A DNA stretch of 64,000 bases from Larix kaempferi. Lineage: Eukaryota > Streptophyta > Pinopsida > Pinales > Pinaceae. The stretch lies in the NCBI GenBank assembly GCA_027924585.1, contig BSBM01000140.1, positions 9,543,501 through 9,607,500 of the forward strand, written 5' to 3'. A program made the translations under genes and the position numbers. This document shows, in pieces, positions 39,201 to 47,664 of the stretch. Position 1 is the first letter of the stretch. Every line of letters starts with the position of its first letter. The notes under the pieces are model-generated. The model was not told where the DNA came from. It ran no database searches and was given only the letters and a program-made list of their open reading frames with translations.

Positions 39201-41179
39201 CTTTAATGTTGGTGAATTGGTGATTGATCAGGTTAAAATGAATAAGTATCTGGGGTGGGACTGGTTTTCTTGAAGGAAAATTCTGTTACAGGCTAGAGTG
39301 CTTGGCAGTAAAAGTACAGTCCAATAGATGCATCTTATGTTCTTCAGCTAGATAGGTTATTCGCAGATTCCTAAATTGCTACCAGTGTTATAGAGTGTTC
39401 TATTGTAAAAACTAAAGTTATAAAGTAGGATTGGTTGTGTTGAAGTAGTTTAGCAATAGTGGGCAGAATGAGTCATCATCTGTACTGTTGATGATATTAT
39501 ATCTGTAAGATAGATTTGTAAAGATTGAGATTTGATTATATGGCAAATAAATTGATTGTTATCAAATTTAATTGAACAAGCAACTTGCAAGTGGTTTTGA
39601 AGCAGATCAGTCAAAAGGAAATGAAAAGACACTATCCGAAAATAGTTGAAGATCTTCTCAACTGCATTTGACAGAATTTTCGAAAGTACTGGAAATTGAA
39701 ATTTATAAATAATGATTATTATATTGAAATGCAAAGTCACCTTGACAGTTGGTTAAGTGATTAATCTTTAAGCTCTGCTATCAGAATTTCAATTATAGAC
39801 AGCAGTGTTGCAAATGAATTGTTTGGCTCACTTTCACTCTAGTTACCCAGTTTCAAAACCATACTTATACGTTACATTCTTTAATTAACTTATTTTCTCT
39901 GTTTCAGGTGCCACAGCCAGGATGGGACAAGTTGTTTGTATCTATAATACCTGTCGAGACAGGAAAGGCCACCGCTAAGACAACAAAAGTTTCTGTCCGC
40001 AATGGGAGTTGCAAATGGTCTGACCCTATATATGAAACAACAAGACTTCTGCAGGATGCCAAAACTAGAAAATTTGATGAAAAGCTATTCAAGCTTATTG
40101 TTTCAATGGTACAAAGTTATTACTTCCCTTGAACTCCAACTTAATGCCAGCTTTGTTCTTATTTAATATAAAATATATTCCTGTTTGAAATTTTGTTCTT
40201 TTGAGTCCCAGTGACATTATTTTGGCCACATGTGGACATTAATAATATCCTTTTTTCTTTTTTCTTTGCCTTTACTGAAATAATAAAGCCAATTTTGAAG
40301 TCGTTTATGATGTTAAGGTAGATTTAATAAATGCGTGGCATGTGGTTCATTGGACACATTGTTACTGTAATTTACTTTGACATAATAGTCCATGAAGTGA
40401 CCCTTAATCTTAGATTTGTAGGAAGACAATAATAGAAGTTGGATCTGGTGCCGTTATTTTGTGATTAACTCAGAATTTATGTGACATTAGGGCTCCTCTC
40501 GGTATGGCTTCCTTGGAGAGGCTAGCATCAACTTAGCAGATTACGCAGAAGTTGTAAAGCCATCATCTGTTTCTCTTCCCCTTCAAAGCTGCAGTTTTGG
40601 TACTACTTTACATGTGAGTATGACATCTACTGTGGTTTGGTCATTATATTTGGTCACAGTTCATCATATTTCGGTTTCCACCTCCAAGAAGCCACAAGTT
40701 CAAAGAACTGACAATTACAAATAGGGTGCATCCAGTAGATCTATTTAAAAGATTTTATTGTTTTGAATGGATTAGATTTCCTTATGTTCACACTCTCAAG
40801 ACAAAGTACTCAACATATAAATCAAAATAAACAATAATGCACTGAGAAAACCATTAATCCCTTATTCACTGCTTTGTGGCAGGTTACAGTCCAACCACTC
40901 ACTGCAAAGACAGGATTTAGGTATATATTTTGATTTCTTCAGAAGCTATCACATTAGATAGTATTGCAACCATTTGAATGCAAATTATTATTTTTATTAT
41001 ATCTGAATCATTATCTCAGTGTTTTCTCAAATAGAGTATTGATTTTTCTTCTCAACAGAGAATTTGAGCAGCAAAGGGAGATTACCGAAAGAGGTTTTCG
41101 TATATCGCAGACTGTTGATGATGAACCTGATGGAAATGCATTAGCTACTGAACAGAAAGTAGATGACCATGATGTCAAG
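19824..41179 (+). CDS. NT-C2 domain long coiled-coil protein, N-terminal part (five exons; gene continues past the window)
   Basis: The five exons (81, 201, 123, 38 and 121 nt) splice at GT-AG junctions into one open frame of 188 residues. Residues 1-27 are a basic start (MMHRAAKWKAEKNKVKVVF). Residues 28-147 complete an NT-C2 (EEIG1/EHBP1-type, membrane-binding C2-like) domain containing VPQPGWDKLFVS, CKWSDPIYETTRLLQD and FLGEASINLADYAEV. Residues 148-188 carry TGFREFEQQREITERGF and then an acidic linker. This pattern matches plant long coiled-coil proteins annotated as myosin-heavy-chain-like or sporulation-specific-like, notably the Arabidopsis At1g22060 type (recalled, not searched). Those proteins exceed 1,000 residues, with coiled coils after the linker; that part is not in the window. 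The molecular role is poorly known, and membrane or cytoskeleton tethering is inferred from the domain alone. Intron 1 is 20,003 bp. The gene appears intact: no stop or frameshift in the visible exons. Confidence 0.93.
19905..22677 (+). other. 5' part of intron 1
   Basis: Mostly unique intron sequence. It contains a SINE-like piece (20705-20905). At 21629-22664 there are minus-strand open frames of 126 and 122 codons (one beginning MWNTRWQEMILKDLTQVTEL) that I do not recognise; they could be remnants of an older retroelement into which Copia element D inserted. Confidence 0.5.
20705..20905 (-). mobile_element. Probable tRNA-derived SINE in intron 1
   Basis: On the minus strand an A-box-like stretch (GTGGCTTGCCAGGTTGGTGA) is followed about 35 nt later by a B-box-like GGGTTCAAGACTC. 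A ~130-bp body then runs to about 20705. The spacing suits a tRNA-like head. Flanking duplications are not clear, so the ends are approximate. Confidence 0.45.
22678..22965 (-). repeat. Element D, 3' LTR
   Basis: Matches 38114-38403 over its length, for example GATGAAATAGGAGA, TTCATTCATGTGTAAT, AAGGAAACTAAGTCATTT and AAGTACACGCCTATTT. The terminal dinucleotides are mutated. On the minus strand it is preceded by the purine tract CTTATGGGAGGG (complement of about 22967-22978). Confidence 0.85.
23392..23999 (-). pseudogene. Copia integrase C-terminal region and integrase-RT linker (element D)
   Basis: Minus-strand AYLLNQSPTKEAQGITPEET, then VFGYVAY, then GYSEQSNGYKL, match the conserved TPEExWxGxKP / VFGCxAYxHxP / FxGYSExxKxYR blocks of Copia integrases. 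Downstream an acidic, low-complexity frame at 23655-23392 (ends with RPKWFYKTLEDVQLEELPQP) resembles the variable linker before the reverse transcriptase. One in-frame stop is visible. Confidence 0.8.
24000..24784. repeat. Unclassified insertion inside the Copia integrase
   Basis: The integrase frame breaks after TRCMMENKMVL (about 24785) and resumes at NIIAYLLNQSPTK (about 23990). The ~780 bp between is therefore foreign. It ends in TTGGACATTAATAAAATTAG, which resembles ATGGACATTAATTAAATTAT at 43858-43877, so it may belong to a dispersed family. No terminal repeats or coding region were recognised. Confidence 0.5.
24785..25207 (-). pseudogene. Copia integrase core remnant (element D)
   Basis: Minus-strand pieces show SFKEGQVWRAKGILELLHIE, then GARYFLLFVDIYFKEK, a helix-rich FKKFIAKH segment, and finally QRNGVVEQKNHTAVEMTRCM. 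These are the first Asp region and the QxNGVxExxNRT region of Copia integrases. Frameshifts and stops are present, and the strand bearing the second Asp is eroded. Confidence 0.8.
25422..26092. repeat. ~331-bp tandem duplication in element F
   Basis: Two copies offset by 331-332 bp, from the TATTATTATTAAT run through ATGTCTTGGTTTTGG and GATGATGTGATCTTCTAAGC to GTATTGCGATTTCC. They are about 90% identical. The duplicated unit begins inside the left LTR and runs into the internal region, so a piece of LTR end is duplicated as well. Confidence 0.85.
26331..27891 (-). mobile_element. 5'-truncated LINE (non-LTR retrotransposon) with target duplication
   Basis: Perfect 13-bp target duplication GGTAGAGATACTT at 26320-26332 and 27892-27904. 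The minus-strand 3' end is an A tract (T run at 26331-26339), whose first two bases overlap the duplication. The 1.56 kb body encodes, with frameshifts, the end of the LINE polyprotein. That includes a post-RT segment (ASHVYYVSCWFPSRAQFRRL, FLWSK-like, GGLGLIDV) and a zinc-binding zf-RVT domain (YKLQVFAWLVFYQGLPLKAR, CPICQKLETV). The RT core is missing by 5' truncation, the usual fate of LINE insertions. Confidence 0.9.
27926..28390 (-). pseudogene. Coiled-coil-encoding remnant inside element F
   Basis: The minus strand encodes repeated Lys/Glu/Gln/Leu-rich heptads with a recurring pattern (LR-HNQ-LL-QIKKLK-EK...QDLQ). About three diverged repeats of 40-45 residues run from 28390 down to 27926, with stops and frame changes in the upstream part. 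The LINE inserted just beyond its end. It could be a coiled-coil Gag segment or a captured host gene fragment. It is on the opposite strand from the NT-C2 gene, so it is not that gene's missing coiled coil. Confidence 0.45.
28402..29400 (-). repeat. Dispersed repeat family X, copy b
   Basis: In reverse orientation it carries the same ends as 14293-14907: hairpin GGGCCGAGAGGCCC (28402-28415) followed by CTACAGCCCAA at one end, and CCAGCATAGATCC with CTCTATCAAG at the other. The distal end is itself an inverted repeat: CAGCATAGATCCATCTTAA at 29248 is repeated as its exact reverse complement ending at 29399. Confidence 0.55.
28545..29170. repeat. ~130-bp diverged tandem repeats
   Basis: Four or five copies of a unit containing TATTTTACTTCATAATTAAT, then CTATTTGTAGGAT, then AATAGTTGGCACTTGGA-like sequence. 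Unit length varies from about 110 to 190 bp. This array is the interior of family X copy b. Confidence 0.75.
29504..29842 (-). pseudogene. Ty3/Gypsy-type aspartic protease remnant (element F)
   Basis: A 112-codon minus-strand frame aligns by pattern with retropepsins of plant Ty3 elements: a strand FKGSIQEKSVNNII, then FASQLLIP, a central ITIDGYEYISQF, and the C-terminal SNWLETLGTLILNMEKKFL (the usual W-L-x-x-L-G-x-x-x-x-N block). The D-S/T-G catalytic triplet is replaced by a Ser-Met-Asn stretch, so it is inactive although the frame is still open. Confidence 0.6.
29843..31155 (-). other. 5' internal region of element F, Gag not recognised
   Basis: Between the 5' LTR and the protease remnant. 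Short minus-strand frames at 30493-30714 and 30731-30991 may be Gag remnants but have no zinc knuckle or other motif. A GGCCAAAGGCC block is repeated near 31080 and 31112. The primer-binding site next to the LTR is mutated beyond clear recognition. Confidence 0.4.
31331..31592. repeat. Perfect 131-bp tandem duplication across an LTR junction
   Basis: 31331-31461 and 31462-31592 read the same by eye at every base checked. Each contains the last ~70 bp of the right LTR of F and ~60 bp of Copia D beyond it. The duplication is therefore younger than the F insertion, and it leaves a second LTR end at 31534. Confidence 0.92.
31640..31690 (-). pseudogene. GAG-pre-integrase motif (element D)
   Basis: The minus strand at 31646-31675 encodes LWHHRYGHLN, the hallmark of the Copia GAG-pre-integrase domain (LWHxRxGHxN), just before the zinc-binding integrase head. 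The frame is then cut by the insertion of element F. Confidence 0.85.
32030..32290 (-). pseudogene. Copia Gag zinc knuckle and protease remnant (element D)
   Basis: At 32237-32278 the minus strand encodes CFYCGKIDHKKKLC, a perfect CX2CX4HX4C zinc knuckle that in Copia Gag binds element RNA. Further along, near 32075-32035, a protease-like SWASRHFTNR segment corresponds to the usual D-S/T-G-AS-x-H active-site region. The catalytic Asp is replaced, so the protease is inactive. Confidence 0.8.
33106..34273. mobile_element. Non-autonomous hAT-like DNA transposon H
   Basis: Perfect 10-bp terminal inverted repeats CTATGTTGCA (33106-33115) and TGCAACATAG (34264-34273). They are flanked by a perfect 8-bp duplication CTTTTTAG (33098-33105, 34274-34281), which fits the hAT consensus nTnnnnAn. 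Both ends are crowded with GGGGAC / GTCCCC words in subterminal position, as in hAT elements whose transposase binds iterated motifs. There is no transposase. A (TA)n tract occupies about 33190-33224. Confidence 0.85.
34282..38096. other. Unrecognised interior between element H and the 5' LTR of D
   Basis: About 3.8 kb without clear coding motifs; the N-terminal Gag of D was not found. Scattered frames (for example 35571-35831 minus, 86 codons) are unrecognised. The length is too great for a Copia leader, so at least one further insertion is likely, but its ends could not be found. Confidence 0.4.
38097..38113 (-). other. Element D primer-binding site
   Basis: Minus-strand TGGTATCAGAGACATGC. 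Its first 11 bases match the standard plant binding site for the 3' end of initiator-methionine tRNA, immediately inside the LTR. Confidence 0.85.
38114..38403 (-). repeat. Element D, 5' LTR
   Basis: Partner of the repeat at 22678-22965. On the minus strand it ends ...TTTTGACA and is followed directly by the primer-binding site. Confidence 0.85.
38404..39907 (+). other. 3' part of intron 1, unique sequence
   Basis: AT-rich, T-biased intron sequence with no transposon hallmarks. It ends in a good polypyrimidine tract and CAG acceptor before exon 2. Confidence 0.7.
39908..40108 (+). CDS. Exon 2 (residues 28-94)
   Basis: Preceded by a pyrimidine-rich TTTTCTCTGTTTCAG acceptor and followed by a GT donor at 40109, phase 0 at both ends. 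It encodes VPQPGWDKLF to FKLIVSM, including the conserved NGSCKWSDPIYETTRLL of the NT-C2 domain. No stop is present. Confidence 0.96.
40491..40613 (+). CDS. Exon 3 (residues 95-135)
   Basis: Acceptor ACATTAG, donor GTGAGT, phase 0. It encodes GSSRYGFLGEASINLADYAE through SCSFGTTLH, the last strands of the NT-C2 domain. Intron 2 is 382 bp. Confidence 0.95.
40883..40920 (+). CDS. Exon 4 (38-nt microexon-sized exon)
   Basis: Encodes VTVQPLTAKTGF plus two bases of an Arg codon that is completed in exon 5. Acceptor GTGGCAG, donor GTATAT. The short exon is supported by the conserved residues and by correct phase on both sides. Introns 3 and 4 are 269 and 138 bp. Confidence 0.93.
41059..41179 (+). 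CDS. Exon 5 (start of acidic linker)
   Basis: Acceptor TTCTCAACAG, donor GTAAGA, ending in phase 0. It completes TGFREFEQQREITERGF and continues into an acidic, probably disordered segment (DDEPDGN...DDHDVK). The next exon should carry more linker and coiled-coil. No such plus-strand frame was found between here and 64000. Confidence 0.93.
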
Positions 41180-41799
41180 GTAAGATTATTTTGTTAACAC
41201 ACAAATAACTGAGATATTACATGGATATAGCTACCCGTATTCTCGATCTCTAGGCTATGCTAGCTTGTGTTTTACCAGATTTTTATGAAACTGATATGTG
41301 TGCGGACATAATTGTGTGAAATAACTCACCCAGAAGGATGTGGGCAACTCAGTCATGTGCAATCAAACAAGCCCAGATTTAAACCCACGTGGTGTGCCTT
41401 TTTGACCTCTTAAATGAACCGTTAAAGGCTGCTGGATGCACATGGCTTATGGGTTACACATCCTTAAAAAAGGTCCCTAGCTTCTCAATGGGTAAAACGT
41501 TTTTGTTATGAAACGATCATATACATCATGTGTACTGTTCCCTGCTCAATTAAGGAAAAAATTGTAGATCAGTTTGAAAAAACGAAGATTGAGTCTTTTT
41601 TAAATGCATATCTTCACAAAGTTTTTTTCTTTATGAACCTGTAATCCTGTCCAGTTAATTTCTTTGATTTCCCATTAATCAGCTAAGGCCGAGCCATATT
41701 AAATTATTAATAATAGACTCTATCTCATGGATACTTTTTCAAATTGAAGATTTAGCGAAAACTTTACATTTTAGATTTACATATTTCAACGTTAGTTAT
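41180..41799 (+). other. Start of intron 5, unique sequence
   Basis: Begins with the GTAAGA donor after exon 5. No repeat or coding motif was seen before the 5' LTR of Gypsy element A. Confidence 0.65.
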
Positions 41800-43058
41800 T
41801 GTGTACCTAATCACATATCTCTTGGTCATTAGGTTCTATATCCATGTGCTATTCTGTATGCAAGCTACAGTGTTAAATGTTACTTAGTGTCATATTTCAA
41901 TACTTGTAAAAGGTCACTTTTATGCAGTTTGACATAGGGACAAGCTCCCAAGGTAGGGGGTGTGCCTCCATGTTCCCTGCACTCTAGGAACAGGGAAACT
42001 TCCTCTGAAATATTTTCCCACACTCTTTTTGGGGGGAACATTGAGAAACGCAAGGGGAAACGTTTCCCCTAGAATGTAAACATCCCCTTTTTAGGGGGCA
42101 CTGCTGGGCTCTCTGTCTCCCAAAAAATTGCCAATCGGCCTTTGCAAAAGGTCATAAAAAATAAAAACAAAAACAAAAAAACCCCAATCCAAATTCGTCT
42201 AGCCCCCTACACCCTATTGACACCTTTTAAAAGCACATAAGGTCAACCCATAACCATTTCTCATTTGCATGTGATTGAATTTGTTTGGGAGAGTGTTGTT
42301 GGAGACCAACAATGAGACTTAATCACTGAACTGCGAGACTTGGAGCTGAATGTATCACTGATAACTATTTTTTGAATATTAATATATTATACATTCAATG
42401 AGAGATACAATGGTGATTGATAAATTGTGATTGTTACACTTACAACTTACATACGGATGTGAAGAATTATTCCATAGTTTCATTGTTCAAATTTGATTGA
42501 TTTGAATCATAAATTTTGTTGTTTTTCATATGTTAACATTTAACAGCTAGATGTATTGTTTATGTTTTTCATATTTTCATATATGTATATTTGAATTTTT
42601 TTAGGATTTCGGACAGGGTCCTCTGTCTTGTAGATCTAGACGTCTCCTATGATGTTTCGTAAAATTTGGGGAATGTGTCCACATGTTCCCTTAATGTGTA
42701 TCCCCATTCCTTTATTCCCTACTCCTAGAAACTTGGTGGAACATTGCTTGAATGCAATAAGGGCCTGATCACTTTTGTTAGTAACTTAAACTTAAACTTA
42801 GATTTCTACATTTTGTTGGTATAAGTAGGAGTTTCTCCCTCTAATTTGTATATCTCTTATCATTTTAGTAAAATTAACATGTTTCGTTGGAGAATTCTCC
42901 CTCCATATAATTCAGATTTGTAGGTGCAATCCACTTAGGTGTGCAAGTGCTCCAAGCCTTTTTTGTGTTGTTATTTGAGCTTACTGTTATTATTCTTTTG
43001 TTTTAGTTTAAGCTACTATTGTAGTTGCACTGCTCGTGCCATTTTGGATACATGTGCA
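41800..43058 (+). repeat. Element A, 5' LTR (with an insertion)
   Basis: Begins TGTGTACCTAA, parallel to the 3' LTR start at 50656. It holds an 822-bp insertion at 41925-42746 that the 3' LTR lacks. Its last part, TAGTTGCACTGCTCG to ACATGTGCA, matches the orphan LTR end at 60689-60721. Confidence 0.7.
41925..42746. mobile_element. hAT-like DNA transposon I in the 5' LTR of A
   Basis: Flanked by CTTTTATG (41917-41924) and CTTGAATG (42747-42754), which match at 6 of 8 positions. Removing the insert plus one copy restores alignment with the uninterrupted 3' LTR near 50785-50815, so the 8-bp duplication is supported by an empty site. The ends start CAGTTTGAC and CAATGTTCC (complement); the terminal inverted repeat is weak. 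The interior is crowded with GGGGAA / TTTCCCC words. No transposase. Confidence 0.7.
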
Positions 43059-43066
43059 CCGGTTAT

Positions 43067-43078
43067 TGGTATCAAAGA
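43067..43078 (+). other. Element A primer-binding site
   Basis: TGGTATCAAAGA, close to the initiator-tRNA-Met complement TGGTATCAGAGC, eight bases after the 5' LTR end. Confidence 0.7.
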
Positions 43079-43131
43079 ATCGATCGATTTGTGCTCTTGA
43101 TGCATAACTAGAGCCCTAACATATTGAAAAA

Positions 43132-43860
43132 ATGCTAAGGGGAAGATCTCAGTGTGTGACTAAGAGGAAGTTGAACAAAAGCTTTGCAGAAGAAATGATG
43201 TGTGAGATGCAAACCCTAGGCAAAAGGTCCATGGACCCAACATTGGATACCTCAATCCACAATCCCAAAATCCTTGAGGAGAAGGGGGAGGATGTAAAAC
43301 CTAATGGAATGAGAGATAACACCCCTTCGAACTTGTTGGTTCACAAAAATCTCATAGGCCCACTTTCAAGCTCTAGATGACCTTGTAAAAGGATTTTGGA
43401 GGTGAGGTGGAGGTGCACACTTCATTTAGCAAGATCAACTTAGCCTTCAAGGTGCAATGCATTTATAACTAGGATGATATATTGATGTGGTCCTACAACA
43501 TTTGGATGGGCAACTCACATCCAAATGGATCTCTAAATAGTAAAAACCCTAGAGGGGATTTGGTGGGTTTGTAGATGCATTGACTCAGAGAGTAGATTGT
43601 CATTGGAAAAATCCCTATGATGTTCAACTCATGCTTCTCTTCCCAAAAATGTTGACAAGTGAGGACTACACTATGAAGTTCCAAGTCTTGGAGTCCAAGG
43701 CTAAGGTTTTTGTAGATTTGGTGCAAAAGATCTACATTTCAAATTTTAGGTTAGAAATCCAAACCGATGTAAGAGTGTTTGAACTGTTTTGGCACCCCTT
43801 ATGCACGTATCTATTGGATTGTACCTTTGAGTCCCATTGACCTACTTTTTGGTCGATCAT
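43132..43860 (+). pseudogene. Probable Gag remnant of element A
   Basis: The first ATG after the primer-binding site opens an 82-codon frame (MLRGRSQCVTKRKLNKSFAE...). After frame breaks, a second 86-codon frame at 43580-43840 follows. Their position is that of Gag, but no zinc knuckle or Gag motif was recognised. The tail near 43858-43877 matches the end of the unclassified insertion at 24000-24784. Confidence 0.4.
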
Positions 43861-44009
43861 GGACATTAATTAAATTATCTTATCTTTTTTGGAAAAGGCC
43901 ATCACTGTAGCTAGAAGAGTAAAGAATAAAGTTGAAGCTATAAAAGAAAGATAATTGGCTCTAGTAATGTTGAGATGATGGTGTTAGCTTTACTCGAGTC
44001 CAATGCTGA

Positions 44010-44640
44010 TGTTGTAATCATCATAATTGTGCATTGTTGTGTTTGTAGGTTTGGCTTAAAGTCGACCTCATCAACACTCCTATATTATATTCCTAGGTCA
44101 TTAAGGCCGACTTATTTATCATAGTGGGCCATGGCCTCTCTTGGAAAAATAACCCTATCACTTGACTTTTGTATAAATACACGACTCACATCTTATTTGT
44201 AACATCATTCATTATACAAGTGATTCATTTATTATGGGCATGATATCTAGCATTGTGCTTTATTGTTCTTGGGTGATTTCTTTCTAAGGCACACCACACT
44301 TGCTGGTTTCTCTCTATTGTGCACTGGTGCTGGTTTATCTTCTCTTTGTGCAGATTTATGGTTTGTTGGTGGTTCCATTTGATCCTTTCACTCTTTTGTG
44401 AATCTCAACATGGTTTCAGAGCAGGTGTCAACCTCCCTTACTCTATCCAGCGGCTGATCCAAGGAATTTTGTCTAGAGGCATTACCCTAAGGGTTCCTGA
44501 TCTATGGTTTGTGGTTTTTTCTCTTCGCTTAGGGTTTAAAACCTCTGCCAAGGACTCATTTCAATAGCTGATCCAGAGATTTTTGACTACTGACAATCAC
44601 CTACAGGTTGCAGAACTAAGTTTTTGGATCATCTCTTATT
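44010..44640 (+). mobile_element. Partial LTR element (one LTR, primer-binding site and leader)
   Basis: A TATA box (TTGTATAAATACACGA, near 44168) lies ~240 bp upstream of an LTR end ...GAATCTCAACA (44410). A close primer-binding site TGGTTTCAGAGCAGG (44411-44425) follows directly. The LTR start is uncertain (44010-44035). No second LTR or coding region was found nearby, so the element is truncated. Confidence 0.65.
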
Positions 44641-44929
44641 TCAGGATGTGCAATGGCTCTCTCTCTAGTGCATTAGTGCTAATTTAATGCTGGTGGTTAA
44701 AATCTGCCCTGTTTTGGCACGATAAATTTGTGTCCGGTGCATTCTTATTAGGCTAAGTACTGGGGCATGATTATTTATGAATTTGGTGATGTTCTTAGTC
44801 GTTTTGTTAACCTCCCTAATTAAGTAAATTTTGTTGATATCCCCCAACATTATATCGATGCTATGGGCAAAACATGAGTCCAAAACAATGTGGGGTGCTT
44901 GTCCATTAACATTTTGTCATCTGTCACAA

Positions 44930-45197
44930 AATTGCATTGAGAGAAGCAAGGCACTATTACAACTTGGGGTGGATGAGATGTGTCATGTGATGAGTGTTAT
45001 TTGCCTAAACAAAAGTGGAAAAATTGATGTTTGACCTCTTAGTTAAAAAAAGAGGCAACCTACAAAAATAAATAAAAAAAGGAAACTAGGATAGATCCAT
45101 CTTAATCCCAGATATTTCAAGTGAGATGTTTACCGATAGGTTCTTTTGATCCCTCTCAAAGCTTCATAGATCCACAATTATTATAGATCTATGCTAG
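44930..45197 (-). repeat. Dispersed repeat family X, copy c (short)
   Basis: Shares GTGGATGAGATGTGTCA (near 44970) with copy b. It ends with an inverted repeat: CTAGGATAGATC (45086-45097) pairs with GATCTATGCTAG (45186-45197). The GC hairpin present in copies a and b is not preserved. Confidence 0.45.
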
Positions 45198-46033
45198 TTA
45201 GCTTGCACAGCATGCTGCACACTAATATCTCAGCTGAAATCTTTGACATGTGCAGATGCATCCACAAATTTAATTGACATTCTTCCCTTTTGGCATAGAT
45301 AACTAAGAAATTTAGGAGGGTCTTTCCCTTTCCATTTGTCCAACGAATGGACATACTTGTGCTTTTGGTGGTTTCCCAAGATTGTTTTAGCTCCTCCAAT
45401 CTAGGATTGATATTGTTCTACTTACAACATGGTTCTTCAAGATCAGCATGCATCCTCATCTGTTGGTCGTGTGGGTTTCCACAAAGCTTGCAAGAGCATA
45501 TCCTCCAACTTTTAATAGCACAAATGAAGTTTGATAGTGAGCAATTTGTGGCAAATCATGACACTTGTCATTGCAACAATGTAGAAACCATTCCTTATCC
45601 TTGTCTTCTTTATCCTAATGCCATCTCCAATGATAAGTGTGAAGAGGTATCAATGGACATCATCTCAAGTTTGCCGCTTGTTACATAAAAAACTAGCACT
45701 CCTCCATGATTGAAGATAAGTGGACCCAAACAAGGTATGTGAACCCAATCAAAATATGTGGACCTAGTGCTATGATTGGCAACTCTTTAAGAAGGTACAC
45801 CCAATGTCACCTTGATGTAACCCCCTTCCTCTTTAGACCCTGCTCCTTGGGCCACGGGAGTCTCCCCAAAATATGGTAAGGATAGACCTGTAAAAGACAC
45901 GACAAATACAATTCTATCCCTACAAAACCTTCCCACCATCACTAGACCAGTGCCTAATGGAGTCATTGAAAGAAAAGTGCAATGGACCCTTTTAGACTTG
46001 GAAGGATAAGAGCAATAATGAAGGATGTAACTC

Positions 46034-46435
46034 ACTGCTGCAATTTTCTGCAGTAAAATCCAGCAATAGAAAAGTGGAGATATCTTCCAAACCGACCGTT
46101 GAAAACAAACAAACTTCGCCTCCCGATGACCAACAGTGAGGGGTGCACCTATTCCTCCTATGGCGCACTTGTTTTGATGGATGAAACACCTGATTTAGCA
46201 TTGATTTACCCTATAAGTCTGCAACTTTTTGCTGCATTTTTCTGCAGTAAAAAACAGCAATAGAATATTGAAGATATCTCTCAAACCAACTGTTGGAATT
46301 GCGCAAACTTTACCTTTTGATGATCAACACAGAGGGGCGCACCTATCCGCCCAAGGGCACGCTTGATTTGGTGGATGAAAGGTATGATTTGGAGCTGATT
46401 TAAGCTACCGGTCTGCAATTTACCGCAGTCAAAGA
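46034..46435. repeat. ~194-bp tandem duplication with CTGCAG-containing words
   Basis: TTTCTGCAGTAAAA-CCAGCAATAGAA and downstream CAAACCAAC-GTTG, GAGGGGYGCACCTAT, TTTGGTGGATGAAA-like blocks occur twice, offset by 194 bp. A third partial start lies at about 46411. Identity is about 75%. Confidence 0.7.
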
Positions 46436-46979
46436 AAATCAGAAAATTCCTTGGCCTCAAATCTCCCTAGGGTCCTCTTGGGTGACCTAGAATTTGACCC
46501 AAACTTCCTCAAACCCCTAGGGTTTGATTCTTACTTCGAGATGGACCTACAATAACTCAATAACCAGATCTGACAGCCCCTTAGGACTATTGTCACCTAA
46601 CCCTAGGATGACGACACCTCCTTCAGGGCATAAAATTGATCTTTTTCCAATATTTTCATTTTTTTTGGATTTTTCAATATCTAATATAAATATGAAATCT
46701 ATTGCTGCAATTGAATACTTCAGAAAACCACAATTAAAGTAATCTATGACACAAAATAAATGTTTTTGAAATTTTGGCAAAAATATGTAATTTTTAGGGT
46801 TTTTCACAATATATGATTTTTTGGTAGTTTTAACAATATATAGTACAAAAATTTGATAAAAAGATTCCAAGTGAAGATGAGGGAAATAAAGACGTGAGTC
46901 TTTTCCCTTCAAGGCCATTGAGGAATCGTGGTTAGCGTATCTCTCGAGAATTGACAATCCTATTTTGATGAACTAGGGA

Positions 46980-47664
46980 AACACCAGGAAATCCTAGGTT
47001 GTGTTGGTCTTGACCTAATTAGGGCAAAAGAAGTGCCAAAGGCCTAACAAGAGAGACCCTTGAGAGAGGGATGTCTCACCTACAAGACAAAGCTTTTATG
47101 CATAAAAAACCCTAATTTATTCATACCTTGGATGTCTTCGACAATGCAAGAGAAAGAGAACCAAAGATCTTACCATAAACGAAGAAAAAGGGTGAAAAGA
47201 GTAACCTCCTAAGAATATCTCTTCTTAAACAATCCGTCAAGATTAAGTATCAACCTTCAATCACCAAAGGACATGCCACATTGAAGCTGCAAGAGTGCCA
47301 AGAAGAGAGTGTGCATTAGTATCCCAAGTAGACAAGAAGAAAAATGAAAAAAACTTTATTTGATCCCATGATCTTGAGTTAAAATGAGGAGGAGTTGCCT
47401 TATTTATATGTGACTTAGTCCAACTTAACCTCTTTTACAAGCCAACCAACCTAAAATGTCTAAAATAACTTAGGATGACTTTTCAATGAGTTTTTTAGGG
47501 TTTGTCACCCACAAATTGGGGACTAAACCTCATACAACATAAAGTAATGATAAAAAATGACGAATTGCTGCAACTTTGTTGGAATGTTGAGCATGGGAGG
47601 AGGGTGTCATGCCCCATCTAACCCCAACTTTTTGCTTTTTCCCTCAACACCCTCCTCCTTTAGG
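46980..47664 (-). repeat. Probable LTR remnant with polypurine tract
   Basis: On the minus strand the purine tract CCTAAAGGAGGAGGG (complement of 47650-47664) is followed at once by TGTTGAGGG, an LTR-type start. A TATA motif (CATATAAATAAGG, complement near 47400-47412) lies ~240 bp into it. The far end and the partner LTR are not identified. This would be a 3' LTR of a minus-strand element inserted in A. Confidence 0.5.
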
